Below, in pieces: positions 1 to 4,932 of a stretch of DNA of 7,176 nucleotides; position 1 is the stretch's first letter, and each line of letters opens with the position of its first letter. A program made the translations under genes and the position numbers. Source of the DNA: Candidatus Methylomirabilota bacterium (lineage in GTDB: Bacteria; Methylomirabilota; Methylomirabilia; Methylomirabilales; CSP1-5); assembly GCA_023249165.1 (NCBI GenBank), contig JAHFDE010000114.1:1-7176 (forward strand), written 5' to 3'. The notes beneath the pieces are model-generated. The model searched no databases and had not been told where the DNA came from. It saw nothing but the letters and a program-made list of their open reading frames with translations.

Positions 1-98
1 AGCGAATCGTGGGGCAGCAGGACGGCCACCCCCACCTGCGCTCCGCTCCGGCGGCGGGACCCCGGCCGCCCGCAAACCAGGTTCCGCCGGGTCCAGGC
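1..98. other. GC-rich stretch with no supported gene
   Basis: No protein or RNA gene can be supported here. A long rightward open frame crosses this stretch and continues in frame into the selenoprotein start at 339. Its composition (Pro, Gly, Arg and Ala rich, no recognisable motif) is what random GC-rich DNA gives. A perfect 6-bp hairpin GCCGGG/CCCGGC lies at 86-103. The leftmost 35 bases on the minus strand could encode a GTG-started peptide (VGVAVLLPHDS) running off the edge, but eleven codons are not enough to call a gene. Confidence 0.5.
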
Positions 99-274
99 CC
101 GGCTCCCCTCGCCCTCCCGGAGACACCCGTCGTGCTTGCTGAGGCAGCACCTGTAGGCCCCGAGCGACCTTGCCGGGAGTCCGAAGGGTTTCGGACCGCT
201 CAGGGTCGCCGCGGGAGGCCCGGAGCGAGGGGCCGAGGGTGCTGCTCTTTGGACGGGTCCCGCGGGGAAACCGG
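99..274. ncRNA. Candidate structured RNA built of nested helices, strand unknown
   Basis: Successive perfect inverted repeats are concentric. They are CCGG 99-102/271-274, CCCC 105-108/GGGG 264-267, ACCCGTC 125-131/GACGGGT 252-258, GCAGCACC 144-151/GGTGCTGC 238-245, GGCCCC 156-161/GGGGCC 229-234, GCGACC 164-169/GGTCGC 204-209, and a terminal hairpin GTCCGAA 179-185/TTCGGAC 190-196 with loop GGGT. Together they fold into one rod of about 175 nt interrupted by internal loops. Size and shape resemble a 6S-type RNA, but I recognise no diagnostic primary sequence. It does not match the SRP, RNase P, tmRNA, TPP, cobalamin or tRNA-Sec signatures I know. GC-rich DNA forms short helices easily, so only the order and length of the nested pairs make this notable. 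It lies just upstream of the promoter proposed for the selenoprotein gene. Confidence 0.35.
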
Positions 275-282
275 TCGCGGCT

Positions 283-310
283 TTGCGGTGAATGAGACTC
301 ATGCTACGAT
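283..310 (+). promoter_or_regulatory. Possible extended -10 promoter for the selenoprotein gene
   Basis: TACGAT at 305-310 is preceded by TGC at 302-304, giving the extended -10 pattern TGnTANNAT. TTGCGG at 283-288 is a poor -35 candidate 16 bases upstream. Transcription would start near 316-318, leaving a leader of about 20 bases that contains the AGGAGG ribosome site at 323-328. This is a motif match only. Confidence 0.35.
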
Positions 311-338
311 CCGGTCGCCGGCAGGAGGCGAGACCAGC

Positions 339-695
339 ATGACTGAGACGATTCTCTATCACCTGGAGGGGTGACCCACCTGTGGCGAGGCGAGGGAGTT
401 TCTCTCGCAGCATGGGATCGCCGTTGCGATCCACGAGATCTCGACCCAACCCCTGGGTGCGGCAGAAACTCGGGCGCTCGTGCGGCAACACCGGAGGCTC
501 TGGATCAAGGTGGCATCGGTGATCGAGCGGTGGGACCGCGACCAGAGCGAGATCACGGATGAGGAGATTCTTCGACATCTCATCCATAAGGACGGCAGGC
601 TCCGGGTCCCGGTCCTCTCGCGAGGCCCCATCCTCATCCGCGGCTTTACAGCGGCGCTGTACCGCCAGATCCTGCTTCCAGGGACCGATGAATAA
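339..695 (+). CDS. ArsC-family thioredoxin-fold selenoprotein with UxxC active site (in-frame TGA = Sec)
   Basis: Reading from ATG 339 and decoding TGA 372-374 as selenocysteine gives 118 residues ending at TAA 693-695. AGGAGG at 323-328, ten bases before the ATG, sets the start. The N-terminus (TILYHLEG-U-PTC-GEAREFL) is the beta-strand, redox motif and helix opening of thioredoxin-fold proteins. U12 occupies the first cysteine of CxxC and C15 is the resolving cysteine. Position 12 is also that of the catalytic Cys of plasmid R773 ArsC. A C-terminal VPVLSRGPILIRGF segment (about residues 94-107) has the cis-Pro and conserved ending of the ArsC/Spx family (PF03960). Codons after the TGA keep the G/C third-base bias, so the downstream frame is translated. 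A SECIS-like hairpin follows the TGA. Likely role is a cytosolic thiol/selenol oxidoreductase; the substrate is unknown and true arsenate reduction is not shown. Without Sec decoding it would look like an 11-codon peptide end plus a 71-residue internal fragment. A nonsense-mutated pseudogene is the main alternative. Confidence 0.85.
372..416 (+). promoter_or_regulatory. Bacterial SECIS-like stem-loop immediately after the in-frame TGA
   Basis: TGA 372-374 is followed by an upper stem GCGAG 390-394 / CTCGC 404-408 with apical loop GGAGTTTCT (395-403), or with AG/CT closing further on a TTT loop and bulged GG. A lower helix CCCA 375-378 / TGGG 413-416 closes the structure next to the TGA. The loop starts 20 bases after the TGA and begins with GG. 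This fits the known bacterial SECIS rules: a loop about 16-37 nt downstream with a G in its first two positions, as in E. coli fdhF. A second register is possible because GGCGAG is repeated. It would recruit SelB with Sec-tRNA. Confidence 0.7.
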
Positions 696-726
696 GCGTT
701 GAACGACCTCGGAATGACTCCCGCCA

Positions 727-2346
727 TCACCGGACCGAGGCGCGAATGCGGGACCGTACCTCGGCAGCAATCCGTTGCCAGGTGCGTGACATCCGATCGG
801 AGGGCAGCATCGCCTCAATGAGAAAGAAGGTCTGTCGCCTCCTGGCCTGCTCGAGGGCCTGACGGAGCTGCTGCCGCGTCTTGACCCGGACCCCATCCCC
901 CCCCAGACACCGGGCCAACGCCACGTAGTCGCACGAAGCCAGGTCAAAATACTTCTGGCGACCGGCGATGGCCTGCAAGGTCCCGTAGCAGCCATTATTC
1001 CAGAGGATGACAATCGGGTTGAGGCGGAGGCGTCGCACCGTGGCGAGTTCCATTCCCGTCATCTGAAATCCCCCGTCACCGACGAAAGCGATGGCCCGCC
1101 GCTCCGGCACGGCCAAGGCCGCCGCGAGGGCCGCGGGCACCCCAAAGCCCATGCTGTTGTAATATCCGGGCCCGAGGAAGTGGTCAGTCCTGAGATCGAC
1201 GCTGGCGTAGAGGCAGTCCCCAACATCTGAGACGACGATATACCGCCCCGGCTCCAGGAAACGGTTCATCTCTTCGATGATGGTCAGGGAATGCAGCCGC
1301 TCCCCCACGCGCCTCTTGGGCTTTCGGGACTGGACCACGCCGGAGAAGGCATGAGATCGCACCTCCCGAGAGGTGAGGAGATAGTCGATGAGGTCCACCA
1401 GACCTACCTCGGCGTAGCGGTGATAACTCACCACCACCTCCTCGGACGACGCCGAGATGAGCTTCGCCCGGTCTATCTTGGCCGTAAAGACGCCGGTGTT
1501 CACATCGGTCAAGAAGGCGCCCAGCATGAGGACACAGTCGGCCCGCTCGATCATCTGCCGGGCGACCCCCGACCCCACCCGGCCCATATAGAGGCCGACG
1601 AAGTGCGGGTGATTCTCCGGGAAGACGGTCTTGCCCTCCAGAGAGGTGACAATAGGGACGTTCAGCTTTTCCACTAAGGCGATGAGCTTCTCCCTGAGGT
1701 CGAACCGTTCGATCTCCACTCCGGCGTAGATGACGGGTCGCACGCTGCGGTTGAGGCGAGCCACCACCTCGGCCATAGCCTCCTCGAGGGCCGCCTTCCC
1801 CGGCCGCCTCGCCCTCACCCTGCTTCCCGAGGGGCGGCCGACCATCTCCACCATGTCCCTGGGGACCTCCAGGTATCCGGGACGTTTCCGCTCGAGGATC
1901 GTGGCCAGCAACCGATCGATGGTGGCCATGGCGGTGCTGGGGTCGTGAAGCGCCAAGGCCTCCACAGTTACCTCGCGGAAGACATTCAACTGGGAGTCGA
2001 AGGTCTTGACCCGGTGATGCAGCAGCGCGTCGAGATCCCGGCCCCTGATCTCAGGCGCCCCGCTAACCACCAGGACCGGCGAGCGTTCGGCGTAGGCCTG
2101 GGCGATGGCGTTCACCATGTTGAGGCCGCCGGCACCGAAGGTGACGAGAGCCACCCCGAGGCCACGCAGTCTCGCATAGGCATCGGCGGCGAAGCCTGCA
2201 GAGGGCTCATGGGTCACCACGACCGGCTGAAGGCCCGCACCCTGTTGGGCCCGCCAGAGGGGGATGGCAAAGTCTCCGGGAATCCCAAAGGTGTGATCCA
2301 CCCCTCGCGCCTTGATCTGACGGAACAGATACTCGCCGATCTTCAC
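727..2346 (-). CDS. Thiamine-pyrophosphate-dependent 2-oxoacid decarboxylase-like enzyme (IPDC/PDC type)
   Basis: The 539-residue protein has the three domains of the pyruvate/indolepyruvate decarboxylase family. The N-terminal pyrimidine-binding domain carries D25 (IPGD), the cofactor-activating E47 (HEPSAGFAADAYAR) and the decarboxylase His pair H110-H111. The central domain ends about residue 340. The C-terminal cofactor domain has the GDGG...NN diphosphate/Mg motif (G423 to N451). The D, E and HH set argues for decarboxylation of a 2-oxo acid rather than acetolactate synthesis. However, the GYTxE glutamate that follows NN in PDC and IPDC is absent (NNGCYGTLQAI), so substrate and chemistry are uncertain. 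The start is GTG 2346-2344, which overlaps the Nudix stop as GTGA and has GGGGAGG five bases upstream. Translational coupling to the Nudix gene is likely. The gene ends 31 bases from the convergent selenoprotein gene. No signal peptide; cytosolic. I do not assign a gene name. Confidence 0.8.
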   Translation of the reverse strand: MKIGEYLFRQIKARGVDHTFGIPGDFAIPLWRAQQGAGLQPVVVTHEPSAGFAADAYARLRGLGVALVTFGAGGLNMVNAIAQAYAERSPVLVVSGAPEIRGRDLDALLHHRVKTFDSQLNVFREVTVEALALHDPSTAMATIDRLLATILERKRPGYLEVPRDMVEMVGRPSGSRVRARRPGKAALEEAMAEVVARLNRSVRPVIYAGVEIERFDLREKLIALVEKLNVPIVTSLEGKTVFPENHPHFVGLYMGRVGSGVARQMIERADCVLMLGAFLTDVNTGVFTAKIDRAKLISASSEEVVVSYHRYAEVGLVDLIDYLLTSREVRSHAFSGVVQSRKPKRRVGERLHSLTIIEEMNRFLEPGRYIVVSDVGDCLYASVDLRTDHFLGPGYYNSMGFGVPAALAAALAVPERRAIAFVGDGGFQMTGMELATVRRLRLNPIVILWNNGCYGTLQAIAGRQKYFDLASCDYVALARCLGGDGVRVKTRQQLRQALEQARRRQTFFLIEAMLPSDRMSRTWQRIAAEVRSRIRASVR

Positions 2347-2900
2347 CGAGACCTCCCCTTCAGGTGGGATCCGGCCAGGAGGAGACTCGCCAGGGTCATG
2401 CCGTCCTGGATGCGATTGCGCACCGCCCGTCGGAACACCTCGCGGATTGGCATGGTGATCACCTGAATGAACTCCCGCTCCTCCAGGCGCTGCCTGCCAG
2501 ATGTGAGATCCCTGGCGAGATAGACGTAGCAGACCTCATCACTCATCCCCGAGTAGGGGTGAAAACACCCCAGGCGCGTCCATCGCCCTGCGCGGTAGCC
2601 GGTCTCCTCGAACAGCTCCTGCCTCCCGGTCGACAGGGGGGACTTGCCGCGGGTGTTGCCCCCTGGAAGCTCATAGCTCCATGATCTCGTGGGATATCGG
2701 TACTGGCGGAGCAGGACGATCCGCCCGTCCGCAGTCACCGGGACCACCATCACGGATGGGGGGATCGTGATGGAGTAGTAGTCGATGACATGATCGGTGG
2801 GGAGCCGGATCCTTTCGTGGGCGATCTCATACCACGGGCAGGAAAAGGCGATCGATTTTTTGAGCACCCGCCACTCTGTCAGCGCATGCCGCCGCTCCAT
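2343..2900 (-). CDS. Nudix hydrolase, ADP-ribose pyrophosphatase-like, with non-canonical Nudix box
   Basis: This 185-residue protein has a Nudix box at G80-Y102. The core ELFEETGY is intact, with metal-binding glutamates E95, E98 and E99. Two consensus positions differ: the GX5E glutamate is K86 and the Arg of REUXEE is Q94. The approach (LLRQYRYPTRSWSYELPGG) and the following FHPYSGMSDEVCYVYLARDL resemble ADP-ribose pyrophosphatases, which cleave nucleoside diphosphate-X compounds. The family is substrate-diverse, so ADP-ribose is only the default guess. ATG 2900-2898 is preceded by GGGGAGGGAG. Its TGA overlaps the decarboxylase GTG by four bases, so the two genes are surely cotranscribed. 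A 127-bp gap with an inverted repeat array separates it from tenA upstream. A role in removing damaged or unwanted thiamine pyrophosphates is an inference from context only. Confidence 0.85.
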   Translation of the reverse strand: MERRHALTEWRVLKKSIAFSCPWYEIAHERIRLPTDHVIDYYSITIPPSVMVVPVTADGRIVLLRQYRYPTRSWSYELPGGNTRGKSPLSTGRQELFEETGYRAGRWTRLGCFHPYSGMSDEVCYVYLARDLTSGRQRLEEREFIQVITMPIREVFRRAVRNRIQDGMTLASLLLAGSHLKGRSR

Positions 2901-2911
2901 CTCCCTCCCCC

Positions 2912-3014
2912 GCTCGAAAGCTAGGATGCTAGCAGGCCAGCAAGCTGAATACCGAAGCCCTTCCGAAGGTGTTCGAGCATTCCAGCCTCCTAGCTTGCTA
3001 GCATTCCAGCAGCC
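2912..3014. repeat. Inverted pair of period-8 tandem repeats between tenA and the Nudix gene
   Basis: The left arm at 2914-2953 reads as octamers TCGAAAGC, TAGGATGC, TAGCAGGC, CAGCAAGC, TGAATACC. The right arm at 2975-3014 reads GAGCATTC, CAGCCTCC, TAGCTTGC, TAGCATTC, CAGCAGCC, which is the complement orientation of the same octamer family. A perfect outer pair GCTCGAA 2912-2918 / TTCGAGC 2972-2978 lies in the spacer side. The region can fold on either strand. The same design recurs at 6879-6984. It fills nearly the whole gap and probably is a dispersed intergenic repeat of this genome. Confidence 0.75.
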
Positions 3015-3028
3015 GCCTGACGGCGGCT
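3011..3028 (-). terminator. Hairpin at the tenA stop codon, possible terminator or mRNA end
   Basis: AGCCGCC 3011-3017 pairs perfectly with GGCGGCT 3022-3028 around a four-base loop. On the minus strand the stem begins at the last base of the tenA TAA. No T-run follows, so this is not a classical intrinsic terminator. It could stabilise the mRNA end or pause polymerase. Confidence 0.3.
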
Positions 3029-3696
3029 TAGATTGGCCATGCCTCCATGCGCCAGCTCATGTCCCAAAAGGCGTGCTCGTACCGGGCGCTGAGCAGGAAA
3101 TGCTCCTCCATCCGGGCCCGTTCCTGCCCTCCCGCGTCTTCGCCCATCGTGTCGAGGAGGGCTCGGATCCACTGAGCCAGGACAGCGAACTCCGGTGAGG
3201 CGTAGGTCCGGATCCACTCGCCATACAGCGGCTGATTCCTGGGCTCTCCCTGCCTGGCGAGGGCGGCACCGATCTCGCTGTACCCCCACTGGCAGGGGAA
3301 GAGCGAGGCGACGAGTTCCCCGAGGCTTCCGAGCGCCGACACCTGCAGGAGGTGTCGTGTATACGCGACGGTCGTCGGCGCCGGTTTCGTCTGCTCCAGC
3401 TCATGGCGGCTGATCCCGAATTTCTCGGCAAACGCCCGGTGCAGGGCCATCTCGGTGTGGAGCGTTGCGTGGAGCAGCTCGGCGAATCTCCCCATGGTCG
3501 GCAGATCAGAACTCTTGGCCGTCGCCAGGGCCAGGACCCGGCTGTATTCGATGAGAAAGATGTAGTCCTGGCGGACATAGAACTTGAACTTGTCAACGGC
3601 GAGCGTCCCGTCACCGATCCCTCGGACAAAGGGGTGATGGAGCGTCCTGTGCCAGATCGGCTCTGCCTTCTTCCAGAGCACCTCCGCAAAGCTCAC
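3028..3696 (-). CDS. tenA: TenA family aminopyrimidine aminohydrolase / thiaminase II
   Basis: The 222-residue protein is full length for TenA. Residue numbers match Bacillus subtilis TenA closely: D44 (YVRQDY), Y112, the nucleophile C135 (LFPCQWGYSE) and Y139. Near the C-terminus the catalytic Glu is E207 in RYEHAFWDMSW. C135 places it in the TenA_C class, which hydrolyses aminopyrimidine breakdown products of thiamine to hydroxymethylpyrimidine for salvage and can cleave thiamine itself. It is cytosolic and all-helical. The start is GTG 3696-3694, with GAGGAG seven bases upstream. It is separated by repeat-filled gaps from the GTPase gene upstream and the Nudix gene downstream. It lies in the same direction as a TPP-dependent enzyme two genes on, which fits a thiamine theme. 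No TPP riboswitch is visible before it. Confidence 0.9.
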   Translation of the reverse strand: MSFAEVLWKKAEPIWHRTLHHPFVRGIGDGTLAVDKFKFYVRQDYIFLIEYSRVLALATAKSSDLPTMGRFAELLHATLHTEMALHRAFAEKFGISRHELEQTKPAPTTVAYTRHLLQVSALGSLGELVASLFPCQWGYSEIGAALARQGEPRNQPLYGEWIRTYASPEFAVLAQWIRALLDTMGEDAGGQERARMEEHFLLSARYEHAFWDMSWRMEAWPI

Positions 3697-3716
3697 GAAT
3701 GTTCTCCTCGCACGAA

Positions 3717-3797
3717 TCGGCAGTCAGCTGTCGGCAGTCAGCCATCAGCACCCAATGCAATTCTGCTGACAGCGGACGGCTGATTGCCGACTGCTGC
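3717..3797. repeat. Inverted pair of period-7 tandem repeats between the GTPase gene and tenA
   Basis: The left arm reads as heptamers TCGGCAG, TCAGCTG, TCGGCAG, TCAGCCA, TCAGCAC (3717-3751). The right arm reads TGACAGC, GGACGGC, TGATTGC, CGACTGC (3767-3794), the complement orientation of the same unit. GTCGGCAGTCAGCC at 3730-3743 pairs with GGCTGATTGCCGAC at 3778-3791 apart from one G/T position. A strong hairpin with a spacer of about 15 bases can form on either strand. A 13-bp piece of this repeat recurs in the mnmG 3' end. Confidence 0.75.
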
Positions 3798-3798
3798 C

Positions 3799-4788
3799 TT
3801 AGATGTGGAATTCGATGACGTCCCCTTCCTGCACCAAGTATTCCCGGTGGACCTTCTGCCCGTCGAATTTGCCGGCCCCCCAGACCCGAGCGTACTTCAG
3901 CTTGGCGGAGAAATCCTTATGGACGGCCTCGGCCGCGTGAAGGAGGGTGCTCCCCCTGGGCAAGGCCACCGGTTGGGAACGATTCGCCGCCTTCCCTGGA
4001 GGTTTGGTGTAGATCCGGAGCACCTCCAAGGCTTCGTAGACCATCGGCGCGATCCCGTCCAGACCGGTCCCGGCGAGCGCCGAGACCATCACGAGTGGAA
4101 CACGTCCTCCCGAGTGCTCCTGGAGGAGTCGGAAGCGATCCGTCGCCCCCGGGAGGTCCGCCTTGTTCGCGACCATGAGCACCCTTTTCACGACCTGCCC
4201 CGGTTCGGTGATCTCAACCCTCTCCCGAGCTCCTCGGGGAAGGATCTTGGCCTGCCCGAGGATCTGCTCGATTGTCTCCACCTGCTCGAGGAGGTCGTCA
4301 GATCCAAGATCAACTACCCAGAGGATGAGATCAGCGTTCCGGACAATACCCAGAACCCATCCCTCGACCATACCGAGCGCCAGCGGCGGAAGGTCCACGA
4401 GCTGGATCTTTACATTCTCGAACTCGAGCATCCCGGAGAGCGGTTTCTTGGTTGTGAAGGGGTAGTCTCCCACCTCGGGCCGGGCGTTGGTGAGACGGCG
4501 CACGAGGGCAGACTTTCCCACGTTCGGCCGGCCCACCAGCACCACCTGGCCGATCCCCTCCCTCTCTACAAAGATCCCGGCACCTCGCTTGGTCGCCGGA
4601 CGCCGCTCGAGGTCGAGCTTGAGCTTGGCAATCCGCCGCTTGATATCTGCCTGAAGCTTCTCGGTCCCCTTGTGCTTGGGGATCTGGGCCAGCATCTCTT
4701 CGAGGGCCCGGATCTTTTCTGGGGGCTGCTTCGCCTGGCGATACCGCCTTTCGGCGTCGAGATACTGCGGGGTGAGATTGGCCGGCAT
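3799..4788 (-). CDS. DRG/Obg-like GTPase with C-terminal TGS domain
   Basis: The 329-residue protein has a helical, charged N-terminal region (1-63, e.g. MPANLTPQYLDAERRYRQAK) typical of the DRG branch of Obg-HflX GTPases. The G domain follows: Walker A/G1 GRPNVGKS at 86-93, G2 threonines T112-T113, G3 DLPP at 132-135, G4 NKAD at 208-211 and G5 SAL at 236-238. A TGS domain covers about residues 262-329 and ends in VQEGDVIEFHI. G3 reads DxPP instead of DxxG, so the usual switch-II glycine is missing; I recall a similar Pro in bacterial relatives but cannot check. Members act in ribosome or translation-associated functions; the precise role of this bacterial branch is not known. ATG 4788-4786 follows a GGAGAG site. 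It lies directly downstream of mnmG, only 36 bases after its stop. Confidence 0.88.
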   Translation of the reverse strand: MPANLTPQYLDAERRYRQAKQPPEKIRALEEMLAQIPKHKGTEKLQADIKRRIAKLKLDLERRPATKRGAGIFVEREGIGQVVLVGRPNVGKSALVRRLTNARPEVGDYPFTTKKPLSGMLEFENVKIQLVDLPPLALGMVEGWVLGIVRNADLILWVVDLGSDDLLEQVETIEQILGQAKILPRGARERVEITEPGQVVKRVLMVANKADLPGATDRFRLLQEHSGGRVPLVMVSALAGTGLDGIAPMVYEALEVLRIYTKPPGKAANRSQPVALPRGSTLLHAAEAVHKDFSAKLKYARVWGAGKFDGQKVHREYLVQEGDVIEFHI

Positions 4789-4820
4789 GGTTCTCTCCAG
4801 CCACGTCAGGACTGCCCTCA

Positions 4821-4932
4821 GTCCTCAGCCCTTCGACACGCTCAGGGCGGTGAGCGGTTCGGCTGAGCAGTTCGGCCCTGAGCTCACTGCCGAAGGGCTC
4901 ACCGTCGAAGCCATAGTCGAACCGTCCTCAGC
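4821..4932. mobile_element. MITE-like 94-bp element flanked by a perfect 9-bp direct repeat, inserted in the mnmG 3' end
   Basis: GTCCTCAGC occurs at 4821-4829 and again at 4924-4932, bracketing 94 bp like a target-site duplication. The element ends are short inverted repeats (CCTTCGAC at the left; GGTTCGAC read inward from the right). Internally CCCTTCG 4829-4835 / CGAAGGG 4891-4897 and GCTCAGGGC 4840-4848 / GCCCTGAGC 4875-4883 form a long hairpin. No transposase is encoded, so it would depend on one elsewhere. The sequence is of the type whose translation gives ...LSVSKG tails in many environmental genomes (from memory). Confidence 0.6.

Noticed and set aside
1..35. Minus-strand gene start (GTG, VGVAVLLPHDS) leaving the left edge
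   Set aside because: Only eleven codons are visible, the Shine-Dalgarno site is weak, and there is no recognisable family; it cannot be distinguished from chance.
144..245. tRNA-Sec (selC), suggested by the 8-bp GCAGCACC/GGTGCTGC stem about 100 bases apart
   Set aside because: No TTCRA T-loop, no TCA anticodon in a proper loop and no CCA-proximal pattern. The internal pairing is a rod, not a cloverleaf.
9..374. Long open frame ahead of the selenoprotein, as a 121-residue protein
   Set aside because: Only the last 11 codons belong to a recognisable fold. The rest is Pro/Gly/Arg-rich without motifs, has no ribosome site at its start, and overlaps the nested helices and promoter.
339..695. TGA as a nonsense mutation in a Cys-type pseudogene, or as a reassigned Gly/Trp codon
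   Set aside because: The TGA falls exactly on the redox Cys, a SECIS-like hairpin follows, and the frame is otherwise intact. Other genes here end with TGA, which rules out global reassignment.
696..726. Bidirectional terminator between the convergent selenoprotein and decarboxylase genes
   Set aside because: The 31-base gap has no stem followed by a T-run on either strand; only a loose CCTCGG/CCGAGG pair reaches into the decarboxylase end.
2912..3014. CRISPR array
   Set aside because: Units are 7-8 bp, adjacent and degenerate, with no unique spacers and with arms in opposite orientation.
3697..3798. TPP riboswitch before tenA
   Set aside because: The conserved CUGAGA and ACCUGAUCUGG-type elements are absent; the gap is the period-7 inverted repeat.
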